Source of the DNA: Pseudomonas paraeruginosa PA7
Lineage (GTDB): Bacteria; Pseudomonadota; Gammaproteobacteria; Pseudomonadales; Pseudomonadaceae
Length of the DNA stretch: 64,000 nt
Direction of reading: 5' to 3'
Assembly: GCF_000017205.1 (NCBI RefSeq)
Contig: NC_009656.1
Coordinates: 3,972,001 to 4,036,000 of the forward strand
The position numbers and the translations under genes were made by a program. Shown piece after piece: positions 17,922 to 26,449 of the stretch. The notes beneath the pieces are model-generated. The model searched no databases, was not told where the DNA came from, and saw only the letters and a program-made list of their open reading frames with translations. How positions within the stretch are numbered: the stretch's first letter is position 1; every line of letters begins with the position of its first letter.

Positions 17922-18659
17922 TCAGGCGAACCCGCCATTGACCCTCAACACCTGGGAATTGACCCAGGCGCCATCCGGCCCGGCCAGGAACGACACCGCC
18001 GCGGCGATCTCGTCCGGTTCGCCGAGGCGCTCCAGTGGCGCCAGCCGGGCGATCTGGTCGATCTGCTCGGCGCTCTTGCCGTCGAAGAACAGCTCGGTGG
18101 CCACCGGGCCGGGCGCCACCGCGTTCACCCTGATGTCCTGGCCACGCAACTCGTTGGCCAGCACGTGCACCAGACCCTCGACGGCGGACTTGGAAGCGAT
18201 GTACGGACCGTAGCTGGGCAGAGCCCGGGCGATCACGCTGGTGGACAGGGCGATGATCCGCCCGCCGCGCTCGACATGCCGGGCAGCCAGCCCGAGGACG
18301 ATGAAGGCGCCGCGCAGGTTGGTGCGGATCACCCGGTCGAAGCCCTCCAGGTCGCCATCGGCGATCTTCAGGTAGGGCATCACGCCGGCGCTGTTGACCA
18401 CCACGTCGATGCGGCCGAAGGCGCCCCTGGTGGCTTCGAACAGCTTGTCCATGTCCTCCGGGCTGGCCACGTCGCCCTGCACGGCGATGGCCGCGCCGCC
18501 GGCGGCGACGATTTCGGCCACGACCTCGTCGGCCTTGGCCTGGTTACCGGCATAGTTGACCGCGACCGCGAAGCCGTCGGCGGCCAGCCGCCGGGCGATG
18601 GCGCGACCGATGCCGCGGGAGGCGCCGGTGACGACGGCGGCTTGGATGATGTCAGGCAT
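17922..18659 (-). CDS. Short-chain dehydrogenase/reductase
   Basis: A 245-residue classical SDR. It has the nucleotide-binding TGASRGIGRAIA (residues 11-22), an NSAG motif (VVVNSAGV), the active-site Ser in ALSTSVIARA, and YxxxK in SYGPYIASKSAVEGL. Asn and Tyr after beta-2 (VAVNYAG) suggest NADP(H) preference. The length is normal and it is a single-gene unit. The substrate is unknown. Confidence 0.9.
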   Translation of the reverse strand: MPDIIQAAVVTGASRGIGRAIARRLAADGFAVAVNYAGNQAKADEVVAEIVAAGGAAIAVQGDVASPEDMDKLFEATRGAFGRIDVVVNSAGVMPYLKIADGDLEGFDRVIRTNLRGAFIVLGLAARHVERGGRIIALSTSVIARALPSYGPYIASKSAVEGLVHVLANELRGQDIRVNAVAPGPVATELFFDGKSAEQIDQIARLAPLERLGEPDEIAAAVSFLAGPDGAWVNSQVLRVNGGFA

Positions 18660-18787
18660 GGCGGGACTCTCCTGGAATGCACGCGGCGACGGCCACGAAT
18701 CGTTGGCAACAGTCTAGAAGCAGGTCCAGGCCGGATAAACCGCATCGTTGCGCCATGACCATCCAGGAACCACGAACAATATCGCCA

Positions 18788-19519
18788 TCAGCCAGCGTCG
18801 CGCTTGCGCCCGATCCAGGCGTACTGCTGGTATTTCTCCTCGCCCAGGCGCTGGCGTCGACGGTGGCTGGCGAAGGTATCCCCGGAGCAGTAGGTGCAGA
18901 AGGTGCTGGCCTCGATCTGTGCCGGATCGACGCCAGCGGCCCGGAACAACTGGCGACAGAACATCGCCAGGTCGAACCAGGCGCCCCGCCCCGCCTGTCT
19001 TGGCTCGGGCGGGTCGAACCAGGGCGCCCTTTCGGGGAGCGGGCGAGAATGGCTCCAGGGCCGCTGCGCGTCGATCCAGAGTCCGCCGTGACGCACCTGC
19101 AACGCCTCGGTGAAGTCGGAACCCACCTCGTAGCAGCAGGCCCTGATACCGGGACCGATGGCGACCCGGAGGTCCGCGCTGGCCACACCCCGGGCGTTGA
19201 AGCGGGCCACCGCCGCGCCGACGATGCCGGCGACCAGGCCTTGCCAGCCACCATGCAGGGCCGCGACCAGGCGCCCATCGGCGCTGCTCATGAGGATCGG
19301 CAGGCAGTCCGCGGTCACCACCGCGACCGCCAGCGGTCCCTCGCTGAACACGCCATCGGCGGCATGCTGTCCCGACTCCTCCAGCGAACGCGCCTCGACG
19401 ATGCCGGCGCCATGCACCTGCCGGCACAGGAACACCCGCTCGGAAAGCGCCTCGCCCGCCGGCAGGAAGGCATGGTCGACGGTGTCGATCGACTTGAGGA
19501 TCCCGGCCTGGACGGACAT
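18788..19519 (-). CDS. PgeF/YfiH-type polyphenol oxidase (laccase domain) protein
   Basis: A 243-residue cytosolic protein of the multicopper polyphenol oxidase/YfiH (PgeF) family; relatives correct misincorporated L-serine in peptidoglycan precursors or act as purine nucleoside phosphorylases. The three expected metal ligands are present: His36 in QVHG, Cys72 in TADCLP and His89 in LHGGWQGL. I chose the ATG at 19519, preceded by GAGG; a longer form from 19555 is possible. The C-terminus CTYCSGDTFASHRRR is standard for the family. Confidence 0.85.
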   Translation of the reverse strand: MSVQAGILKSIDTVDHAFLPAGEALSERVFLCRQVHGAGIVEARSLEESGQHAADGVFSEGPLAVAVVTADCLPILMSSADGRLVAALHGGWQGLVAGIVGAAVARFNARGVASADLRVAIGPGIRACCYEVGSDFTEALQVRHGGLWIDAQRPWSHSRPLPERAPWFDPPEPRQAGRGAWFDLAMFCRQLFRAAGVDPAQIEASTFCTYCSGDTFASHRRRQRLGEEKYQQYAWIGRKRDAG

Positions 19520-19589
19520 GCGACGCCTCGCTGCGGAAGGTTGGGTCTCGACCATAGCGCAAAGAGCGTCACCTTCCCACCTACAGCGC

Positions 19590-20003
19590 TCACGCGATGC
19601 CGCGCAGGTCCAGGCCACTGCGGTCGCGGGCCATCAGCGCCGCCAGCGCGGCATGGCCCAGGGGCCGGTCGGACAGGGAGCGGATGCTCAGGTTGTGCCC
19701 GGTGGACCACTCGAACAGCAGGCGCTTCTCCCGGCAGTCGAGTTCCCCCACCAGCAGGAAGCGTTCGACCTTGCCACTGCGCCCAAGCATCGCCAGGGTG
19801 CTCTTGCAGGCCGGGTCGAGACGGAAACCGTCATGGAGAAAGTAGTCGTATGGAAAACCCTGATCCAGCGAGCGGCGCAGCTCCTGCTGGTCCAGGCACA
19901 GGCTCAGGTGGAAATAGCCGCAGCAGTTGAACAGCGCTCCGTACCTGAGCAGACGGCCGGGGTTGGCGCACAGCACCATGGCGCGCCGGGGTATTGCAGG
20001 CAT
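19590..20003 (-). CDS. Hypothetical protein, Cys-containing
   Basis: A 137-residue soluble protein that I do not recognise. The ATG at 20003 has an excellent AGGAGG. It has an N-terminal NCCGYFHLSLCLDQQEL segment, aromatic PYDYFLHDGF, and no signal peptide or membrane helix. It lies 70 nt upstream of the PgeF-like gene on the same strand, so the two may be co-transcribed, without shared function being evident. Confidence 0.65.
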   Translation of the reverse strand: MPAIPRRAMVLCANPGRLLRYGALFNCCGYFHLSLCLDQQELRRSLDQGFPYDYFLHDGFRLDPACKSTLAMLGRSGKVERFLLVGELDCREKRLLFEWSTGHNLSIRSLSDRPLGHAALAALMARDRSGLDLRGIA

Positions 20004-20093
20004 CCGTGTGGCCTCCTGGAAACGTGCTCATTGACCGGCATCGATTCTAGGAAGCGGGTGGCGCACAATTAATAGGATTTTTCCTCTAAATGC

Positions 20094-21065
20094 CTACCTG
20101 TGATCCGAAGCTGCCCCTGCCAGTTCCTGCAGGAGCCGCTCGAGGTGCCGCCGCAGCGCCTCGCGCAGCTCCACCGGCTGCCTGATCTCGAACCCGAAGG
20201 GCAGGCCGAACAGGCGGCGGGCGAACCAGTCCAGGTCGTCGGTGCGGGCGCGCAACAACGTGGCGCCGCCCTCCTCCTCCGAAAGCAGGCCGAGCGGCTC
20301 GCCGAACGCCGTTATGACCCGCTCCGGATCGGCCCGCAGGATGATTTCCAGCGGATAGGCACGTGGCACCCGGGCGAGGCTTTCCCGCAGATGGCGAAGG
20401 GTATCGAAGTCCGCCGGACGCTCGAAGCGCTCCGCCAGCAAACGCAGGCGGTCCAGCCGGTCGAGGCGGAACGAGCGCAGCTCCTGGCGCAGATGGCAGA
20501 AACCGCTCACGTACCAGCAACCATTGCGATAGGCCAGGCCATAGGGATCGAGCTGGCGGAAAGTCGCGCCAGCCTGCGGTCCCTGGTAACGGAACTCGAC
20601 CCGCGAGCGGGTCTGGGCAGCCTCGGCCAGGGTTGCCAGCGCCGACACGCTGGCGACCCCGCGGCTGCGGGCGATGTCCAGGCTGGCCGTTTCGCTGAGC
20701 GCGCCCAGGCGCCGTCGCAAGGCGTCGGGCATCACCCGGCGCAGCTTGGCCTGGGCGCTTTCCAGGGCGAGTTCGCTCTCCCCCAGGCCGAGGCCGCGCA
20801 CCGCCAGCAAGCCGAGGGAGACGGCCAGGGTTTCTTCGGCGCTGAACATCAACGGTGGCAGCTTGAAACCCGCCACCAGCCGGTAGCCGCCATGGCGTCC
20901 GCGCTCGCTGGCGATCGGGATGCCCAGTTCTTCCAGGGCGACGATGTAGCGCCGCAGAGTCCGGCCATCCACCTCCAGGCGCCGGGCCAGCTCGCTGCCA
21001 CTGAGCTGGCCATGGCTCTGCAGCAGTTCGAGCAGGGCGAGCACGCGCACGGTGGGCCTGGACAT
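20094..21065 (-). CDS. YafY-type HTH/WYL transcriptional regulator
   Basis: A 323-residue regulator with an N-terminal winged HTH (about residues 5-60, LLELLQSHGQLSGSELARRLEVDGRTLRRYI), then a WYL domain (about residues 150-215, PYGLAYRNGCWYVSGFCH) that in relatives senses nucleic acid or small ligands, and a WCX C-terminal extension. It is divergent from a glutathione S-transferase gene, with a palindrome in the 109-nt gap, suggesting that it controls itself and the GST. Confidence 0.9.
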   Translation of the reverse strand: MSRPTVRVLALLELLQSHGQLSGSELARRLEVDGRTLRRYIVALEELGIPIASERGRHGGYRLVAGFKLPPLMFSAEETLAVSLGLLAVRGLGLGESELALESAQAKLRRVMPDALRRRLGALSETASLDIARSRGVASVSALATLAEAAQTRSRVEFRYQGPQAGATFRQLDPYGLAYRNGCWYVSGFCHLRQELRSFRLDRLDRLRLLAERFERPADFDTLRHLRESLARVPRAYPLEIILRADPERVITAFGEPLGLLSEEEGGATLLRARTDDLDWFARRLFGLPFGFEIRQPVELREALRRHLERLLQELAGAASDHR

Positions 21066-21096
21066 TTTTTTCTTCCGTCGAATAAATCAGGACCGA

Positions 21097-21109
21097 ATAT
21101 AGCCTATAT
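21097..21109. promoter_or_regulatory. Palindromic operator candidate, WYL regulator/GST gap
   Basis: Perfect palindrome ATATAG-C-CTATAT, overlapped by a direct repeat of ATATAGCC at 21097-21104 and 21106-21113. It is in the centre of the 109-nt gap between divergent starts, the expected place for an autoregulatory operator of the YafY-type protein. Confidence 0.45.
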
Positions 21110-21174
21110 AGCCCCTACCCTGTGTTCAGGACGGTCGCGATACGCGCCGTGCGTTACCTGAACGGAGATGGAAA

Positions 21175-21861
21175 ATGGAACCTGTACTGTTTTATGGCGT
21201 ACCCCACGGCTGCTCCTTTGGTTCGATCGTCGCCCTCGAATGGCTGGGGCGACCCTACCGCCTGTGCCGGATCGAGATGCCGGTGGATGCCGAAGAGCGC
21301 ACCTACGTGCGCCTGAACCCGGCGCGACAGACACCGACGCTGCTGCTGGAGGACGGCCGCGTGCTCAACGAGAGCCTGGCGATTCTCCAGCACCTGGCGG
21401 CGCGCGACCTGTGCAGGAAGCTGGGCTATCCGCAGGGCAGCGCCGAGTTCGACGAGTTGAACTTCGTCCTCGCCCTGCTGCATACCGAATGCCATTCGGC
21501 CTGGGGCGCGCTGTTCTACCTCGCCGGCGCCGGGCAGACCGCCCAGGCCGGCGCGCTGGCTCACGCCGCGCGGGCCTACGGGCGGATCGAAAGCCTGCTC
21601 GGCGAACGCAAGTGGCTGGCCGGCGAAGGACCGAGCGTCGCCGACGCCTACCTGGCCGGTACCGCGCGCTGGGGCCGGGAACTGGGCTACTTCGACCTGG
21701 CAAGCGACTTCCCGCGGCTGCACCGGCACCTGGAGAAACTGGAGCAGGACCCCGCCGTACGCTTCGCCCATGCCATCGAGGACGGGCTGCCTGCGCAAAG
21801 CAGCGGGGAGTTCAGGGGTGAGGTGGCACTGGAAGACGTGGCGAGCCGGCTGCTCGCCTGA
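21175..21861 (+). CDS. Glutathione S-transferase family protein
   Basis: A 228-residue GST-fold protein. The N-terminal thioredoxin-like domain (PVLFYGVPHGCSFGS, then LNPARQTPTLLLEDGRVLNESLAILQHLA) contains the cis-Pro and ES motif for glutathione binding. The alpha-helical C-terminal domain holds WLAGEGPSVADAYLAGT with the conserved N-capping Ser-x-x-Asp. GGAG at 21164 precedes the ATG. The substrate is unknown; the divergent WYL regulator is its likely controller. Confidence 0.88.
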   Translation: MEPVLFYGVPHGCSFGSIVALEWLGRPYRLCRIEMPVDAEERTYVRLNPARQTPTLLLEDGRVLNESLAILQHLAARDLCRKLGYPQGSAEFDELNFVLALLHTECHSAWGALFYLAGAGQTAQAGALAHAARAYGRIESLLGERKWLAGEGPSVADAYLAGTARWGRELGYFDLASDFPRLHRHLEKLEQDPAVRFAHAIEDGLPAQSSGEFRGEVALEDVASRLLA

Positions 21862-21871
21862 AACGGCGCGA

Positions 21872-21891
21872 TGAAGGCCGGATGGCCTTCA
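21872..21891. terminator. Hairpin between convergent GST and DUF2802 genes
   Basis: Perfect 8-bp stem TGAAGGCC / GGCCTTCA with a GGAT loop, overlapping the stop codon of the minus-strand gene. It is without a long T-run, so it is only a probable terminator. Confidence 0.5.
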
Positions 21892-22296
21892 CTTGTCCCT
21901 GGCTTCGTGCAGGCGCGCCACCAGTTCGGCTTCGGCCTGCGAGAGACCGCAGGCCTGGGTCAGGTCCTCGGCGCTGGCGCCTAGCCCGACCAGGCGCGCG
22001 GCCTGGCTGAACGACAGCGTGGTGGGATCGCGCTGCTCCAGGCGGGCGACCCGGTCGGGCAGCGGCGCCAGCTGCTTGCCCAGGTCCTGCAAGGCCTCGC
22101 CCATGCGGATGTTGACCTGCTGGTAGGACTCGATGCGCTTGCTCAACTCCTTGAGACGCCTGTCGCGGGCGACGCCCTGTTCCGCCTGCTGCGCCAGCAG
22201 GGCTTCCAGCCGGCGCAGCTCGCGGCGCAACCATAGGCACGCCGTCGCCAGGCCGAGGCAGGCGACGGCCGCCAGTGCCAGCGCGACGATCTCCAT
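21889..22296 (-). CDS. DUF2802 protein at end of chemotaxis operon
   Basis: A 135-residue protein with an N-terminal membrane helix (IVALALAAVACLGLATACLW), a coiled coil (about residues 25-90, RRELRRLEALLAQQAEQG and onwards), and a C-terminal helix-turn-helix-like segment LSFSQAARLVGLGASAEDLTQACGLSQAEAELV. This is the DUF2802 arrangement commonly found beside cheW in Pseudomonas. It follows cheW by 30 nt and is probably the last gene of the operon. Its function is unknown. Confidence 0.8.
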   Translation of the reverse strand: MEIVALALAAVACLGLATACLWLRRELRRLEALLAQQAEQGVARDRRLKELSKRIESYQQVNIRMGEALQDLGKQLAPLPDRVARLEQRDPTTLSFSQAARLVGLGASAEDLTQACGLSQAEAELVARLHEARDK

Positions 22297-22326
22297 CTCA
22301 GCGAGCCCTCGTAGCGATCGGACGCA

Positions 22327-22806
22327 TCAGATGCTGCCCAGCTCCGACCACTCTTCCTCGGTCATCATCTTGTCCAGCTCGACCAGGATCAGCAGTTCGC
22401 CGTTCTTGTTGCAGACGCCCTGGATGAACTTGGCCGACTCCTCGTTGCCGACGTTCGGCGCGGTCTCGATCTCCGACTGCTTCAGGTAGACCACCTCGGC
22501 GACGCTGTCGACCAGGATGCCGACCACCTGCTTGTCCGCCTCGATGATCACGATCCGGGTGTTGTCGCTGATCGGCGCCGGGTCCAGGCCGAAGCGCTGG
22601 CGGGTGTCGATCACCGTGACCACGTTGCCGCGCAGGTTGATGATACCCAGCACGTAGCTCGGCGCCCCCGGCACCGGGGCGATTTCGGTGTAGCGCAGCA
22701 CTTCCTGGACCTGCATCACGTTGATGCCGTAGCTCTCGTTGTCCAGGCGGAAGGTGACCCACTGCAGGATCGGATCTTCGGCACTTTGCGCGGTGGCTTT
22801 GCTCAT
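22327..22806 (-). CDS. cheW: Chemotaxis adaptor CheW
   Basis: A 159-residue single-domain adaptor that bridges the CheA P5 domain and chemoreceptors in the polar array. Visible family motifs are VTFRLDNESYGINVMQVQEVLRY, LGIINLRGNVVTVIDTR and VGILVDSVAEVVYL. It lies 45 nt downstream of parP and should be read from the sigma-28 promoter before parP. Confidence 0.94.
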   Translation of the reverse strand: MSKATAQSAEDPILQWVTFRLDNESYGINVMQVQEVLRYTEIAPVPGAPSYVLGIINLRGNVVTVIDTRQRFGLDPAPISDNTRIVIIEADKQVVGILVDSVAEVVYLKQSEIETAPNVGNEESAKFIQGVCNKNGELLILVELDKMMTEEEWSELGSI

Positions 22807-22851
22807 TCCCCTAACCTCTCGAAACCCGCCGCAACCGGCGGAAACTGTCTA

Positions 22852-23742
22852 TCAACGGTCGCCATGCAGGCGCTTGACGGCGCCGCTGGCGATCAGCTCG
22901 GCGAGCGCCGCCACGTCCAGCAGCGCGCACATGTGTTCGATGACCGTACCGGCCAGCCAGGGTCTCTGGCTGCGCTGGCTGCGCCATTTCACCTCGGCCG
23001 GGTCGAGGCGGATCGAGCGGCTCACCTGGTGCACCGCCAGACCCCATTCGTAGCCCTGGACCGAGATAACGTACTTGAGGCCGTCGCGATAATCGTCGCG
23101 GTAGCGTTCGGGCATCACCCAGCGCGCGGTGTCCAGCACCTTCAGGTTACCCGCCTGCGACGGCAGGATGCCGAGGAACCAGTCGGGCTGGCCGAACAGC
23201 GGGGTCAGCTCCTGGTTCTCCAGCGGATAGATCGAACCCAGGCACACCAGCGGCACCGCCAGGGTCAGCCCGGCAACGTCGAACAGCAGGCACTCGAAGG
23301 GTTCCGCCGCCCAGGCCGGACGGCCGTCGTCGAGCAACGGCAGATCGAGCAACGGCGTTTCGCCCATGCTCGCCGGGGCGTTCGGCACGCGCAGCTCGAT
23401 GATTTCGTGGTTGCCGGTCTCGACCGGCAGCCCGTCTGCCGGGGCCGGCACCTCGCGCAGCGCTACCGGTGGCGCCAGGCGCGCATCGCGGACCTGCTCC
23501 TCGAGCACCGCGGCCTCGAATTCGTCGAAATGCTCATCGATCGCCGCTGTCACCGTCTGGTCCGCCGGGATCGGCGCCTCGACCGGGACGACCGGAACGG
23601 CAAGCGGCGTCACCGGTGCCGGCGCGAGCGCGAGCGGCGCCTCGACGGGCGTTTCCAGTTCTTCGAAAGTGGCCTCCTGGAGCAGCGCGTCCAGGTAGGA
23701 CTGCAAGGCCAGTTGCGAACGGGTGGCGGTAGCGGCGCTCAT
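22852..23742 (-). CDS. parP: CheW-domain protein, ParP-like array localiser
   Basis: A 296-residue protein with a variable Pro/Ala-rich N-terminal half and a CheW-like C-terminal domain (about residues 155-296; LLFDVAGLTLAVPLVCLGSIYPL, WFLGILPSQAGNLKVLDTARW). In Vibrio the protein in this position, ParP, binds ParC and CheA to place arrays at the pole. I use the ATG at 23742 rather than an upstream TTG. A consensus sigma-28 promoter lies 32 nt upstream. The name is by synteny with the Vibrio system. Confidence 0.85.
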   Translation of the reverse strand: MSAATATRSQLALQSYLDALLQEATFEELETPVEAPLALAPAPVTPLAVPVVPVEAPIPADQTVTAAIDEHFDEFEAAVLEEQVRDARLAPPVALREVPAPADGLPVETGNHEIIELRVPNAPASMGETPLLDLPLLDDGRPAWAAEPFECLLFDVAGLTLAVPLVCLGSIYPLENQELTPLFGQPDWFLGILPSQAGNLKVLDTARWVMPERYRDDYRDGLKYVISVQGYEWGLAVHQVSRSIRLDPAEVKWRSQRSQRPWLAGTVIEHMCALLDVAALAELIASGAVKRLHGDR

Positions 23743-23773
23743 GTGGGTATTCCGCGACAAGGGTCTACAACGG

Positions 23774-23801
23774 TTATCGGCCGCACCCCGGTGCGGCTTG
23801 A
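23774..23801 (-). promoter_or_regulatory. Sigma-28 (FliA) promoter of parP-cheW
   Basis: Read on the minus strand: -35 TCAAG (23797-23801), 15-nt spacer, -10 GCCGATAA (23774-23781). This matches the FliA consensus. The spacer holds a dyad (CCGCAC/GTGCGG). The start of parP is 32 nt beyond the -10. Confidence 0.8.
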
Positions 23802-23833
23802 ATGCGCCTGTCGGCGCGCTCGCCGGCGCGTCA

Positions 23834-24622
23834 TCAGGCCACCCGGGTGGCCGGCTGCTGCGCCAGCAGGTGCTTGAGCAGGGCGCGATAGGCGATCACC
23901 CCGCGGCTCTTGCCGTCATGCTGCGATGGCGTGACACCCGCCCGGCTGGCATCGCGCAGGCGGGTATCGATGGGAATGAATGCCTGCCACAGGTTGTCCG
24001 GGTAGTTCTCGTTGAGTATCCGCAGGGTGCTCAGGGATGCCTGCGTCCGTCGGTCGAACAGGGTCGGCACGATGGTATAGGGCAACGCCTGCTTGCGCGA
24101 CCGGTTGATCATCGCCAGGGTGTTGACCATCCGCTCCAGCCCCTTCACCGCGAGGAACTCTGTCTGCACCGGGATCACCAGGTGCTGGCTGGCGGCCAGC
24201 GCGTTGACCATCAGCACGCCGAGCAGCGGCGGGCTGTCGATGATCGCGTGGTCGAAGTCCTGCCAGAGCTGCGCCAGGCTCTTCGAGACCACCAGGCCGA
24301 GGCCGCTCTTGCCCGGCGACTGGCGTTCCAGGGTCGCCAGCGCGGTGCTCGAGGGCAGCAGCGAGATGCGTTCGCTGCTGGTGCTGCGCAGCAGCGAGGC
24401 CGGCAGCCCCTCGGGAACGTTGCCCTGGTGCAGGAACAGGTCGAAGGCGCTGTGCTCGAGGGTGTCCGGGTCATAGCCGAAATAGCTGGTCATCGAGCCA
24501 TGGGGGTCCAGGTCGACCACGACCACGCGCTTGCCGGCATCCGCCAGCAGGCCGGCCAGGGCGATGGACGAGGTGGTCTTGCCGACCCCTCCTTTCTGAT
24601 TGGCGACTGCCCAGACTTTCAT
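23834..24622 (-). CDS. parC: ParA-family ATPase ParC (chemotaxis array positioning)
   Basis: A 262-residue ParA/MinD-type ATPase. The deviant Walker A is KGGVGKTT (residues 10-17, Lys15), with VVVVDLDPHGS and IIDSPPLLG following. No partner parB lies beside it; instead it sits between motD and parP, the arrangement of the ParC system that recruits chemotaxis arrays to the flagellated pole. It is distinct from FleN, the second ParA-like protein in this cluster. Confidence 0.88.
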   Translation of the reverse strand: MKVWAVANQKGGVGKTTSSIALAGLLADAGKRVVVVDLDPHGSMTSYFGYDPDTLEHSAFDLFLHQGNVPEGLPASLLRSTSSERISLLPSSTALATLERQSPGKSGLGLVVSKSLAQLWQDFDHAIIDSPPLLGVLMVNALAASQHLVIPVQTEFLAVKGLERMVNTLAMINRSRKQALPYTIVPTLFDRRTQASLSTLRILNENYPDNLWQAFIPIDTRLRDASRAGVTPSQHDGKSRGVIAYRALLKHLLAQQPATRVA

Positions 24623-24716
24623 TGCTCTACTCTTCCTGGCATGGGACTACCCGGTTGGGGCCGCGCTACTGGCCGGTTCGGCCCCGGCGCCCGGACGGAA
24701 ACCACGTTTCGCCCAC

Positions 24717-25607
24717 TCATGGCGAAGGCGACGGGGAATTGACGGTTGCCGGCGCGGGCGCCGGCGTACCGCCAGTATTTGCAGCTTGCGTGCCAGCCGC
24801 CGAACCCGCGTGGCGCAACGCCGAATCCGGCTGCGCCTTGCCGCTGCCGACACCGCTGACGCTGCGCCGCACCTCCAGGTTGCGCGAGATCACCAGCACC
24901 ACCCGGCGGTTCTTCGCCCGTCCAGCGGCGCTGGCGTTATCCGCCACCGGCTGGAATTCACCATAGCCCACCGCGGCCATTCGCGACGGTTCGACGCCAT
25001 CGTTGCCGAGCAGGCGGACGATGCTCGCCGCCCGCGCCGCCGAAAGCTCCCAGTTGGTGGGATAGCGCTGGCTGTGGATCGGTACATCGTCGGTAAAGCC
25101 CTCGACATGGATGGGGTTCTTGTAGGGCGCCAGGATCTTGGCGACCTTCTCGACGATACCGAACGCCGCATCGTTGGGCAGTGCGTCGCCGCTGGGGAAC
25201 AGCAGGCTGGAGTTGAGGGTGATCTCGATCCACAGTTCGTTGCCGCGCACGCTCAACTGGTCGGAGGCGATCAGGTCGCCGAAGGCGCCGCGCACGCTGT
25301 CGGCGATCTGCTGCAGCGAATCGGCGCTGGCCGCGTTGTCGCTGGGCTGCTCCTCGACGCTGGTACGTTCCGGTTCGGTGGTGCGCGGGCGTTCCTCGCC
25401 GATGGGGATCGGCTTCAGCGAGCGATCGGGCTGGTTGAACACCCCGGTGAGGGTTTCCGAGAGGATCTTGTATTTGCCCTCGTTGATCGAGGAAATCGAG
25501 TACATCACCACGAAGAAGGCGAACAGCAGGGTGATGAAGTCGGCATAGGAAACCAGCCAGCGTTCGTGGTTCTCGTGTTCTTCCTGGTGGCGACGGCGAC
25601 GCGGCAT
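24717..25607 (-). CDS. motD: Flagellar stator protein MotD
   Basis: A 296-residue MotB-type stator subunit. A basic N-terminus leads to a single membrane helix starting SYADFITLLFAFFVVMY, with the proton-carrying Asp23. A plug/linker rich in charged residues and an OmpA-type peptidoglycan-binding domain follow (VEGFTDDVPIHSQRYPTNWELSAARAASIV). The C-terminal tail is Ala/Pro-rich. It pairs with MotC, 12 nt upstream, to form the second stator of P. aeruginosa, which works at high load and in swarming. Confidence 0.93.
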   Translation of the reverse strand: MPRRRRHQEEHENHERWLVSYADFITLLFAFFVVMYSISSINEGKYKILSETLTGVFNQPDRSLKPIPIGEERPRTTEPERTSVEEQPSDNAASADSLQQIADSVRGAFGDLIASDQLSVRGNELWIEITLNSSLLFPSGDALPNDAAFGIVEKVAKILAPYKNPIHVEGFTDDVPIHSQRYPTNWELSAARAASIVRLLGNDGVEPSRMAAVGYGEFQPVADNASAAGRAKNRRVVLVISRNLEVRRSVSGVGSGKAQPDSALRHAGSAAGTQAANTGGTPAPAPATVNSPSPSP

Positions 25608-25619
25608 GATCGGCTCCGC

Positions 25620-26360
25620 TCAGTCCATGAAGCCTTGCAGCTTCAGCTCGATGGAGCGCGGGTTCTCGCCCTCGGCGATGGACAGCAGGCCCTCCAGGAG
25701 CATTTCGCGGTAGCGCGACTGGCGCAGGACCAGGGTCTTCAGCTTGTTGCCGATCGGCAACAGCAGCAGGTTGGCGAAGCCGACGCCATAGATGGTGGCG
25801 ACGAAGGCCACGGCGATGCCGCTACCCAGTTGCGCCGGGTTGGCCAGGTTGCCCATCACGTGGATCAGGCCCATCACCGCGCCGATGATGCCGATGGTCG
25901 GCGCATAGCCGCCCATGCTCTCGAACACCTTGGCGGCCTGCAGGTCGCGGCCCTCCTGGGTGAACAGATCGACTTCGAGGATGCTGCGGATGACCTCCGG
26001 CTCGGCGCCGTCCACCAGCAATTGCAGGCCCTTGCGCGCGTAGGGATCGGCCTCGGCATCGGCGATGCTTTCCAGGCCCAGCAGGCCTTCCTTGCGCGCG
26101 GTCATGCTCCAGGCGACGATCCGGTCGATGCCGCCGGCGAGATCCTCGCGCGGCGGGAAGAACACCCAGCCGAGCATGCCCAGGCCGCGCTTGAGCACGT
26201 TCACCGGGGTCTGCAGCAACGCCGCGGCAAGGGTGCCGCCGATCACGATCAGCGCCGCCGGCCCGTTCAGCAGGGCGCCGGCATGGCCACCCTCGAGGAA
26301 GTTGCCGCCGACGATGGCGACGAACGCCAGGATGATCCCGACCAGGCTGAGCACATCCAT
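25620..26360 (-). CDS. motC: Flagellar stator protein MotC
   Basis: A 246-residue MotA-type stator subunit with four membrane helices: two near residues 1-50, and two near 145-200 holding the conserved prolines (GGYAPTIGIIGAVMGLIHVM). A cytosolic loop with charged residues touches FliG. It is followed by motD after 12 nt. Confidence 0.93.
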   Translation of the reverse strand: MDVLSLVGIILAFVAIVGGNFLEGGHAGALLNGPAALIVIGGTLAAALLQTPVNVLKRGLGMLGWVFFPPREDLAGGIDRIVAWSMTARKEGLLGLESIADAEADPYARKGLQLLVDGAEPEVIRSILEVDLFTQEGRDLQAAKVFESMGGYAPTIGIIGAVMGLIHVMGNLANPAQLGSGIAVAFVATIYGVGFANLLLLPIGNKLKTLVLRQSRYREMLLEGLLSIAEGENPRSIELKLQGFMD

Positions 26361-26449
26361 CAGCGCGCCCCTCCGGGCTGGCGGAAGCGTTCGCTGTTCG
26401 GCATGCGGCTGGCCATCGACGGCATTCTCTTCATTCCCCTATCCACGCC

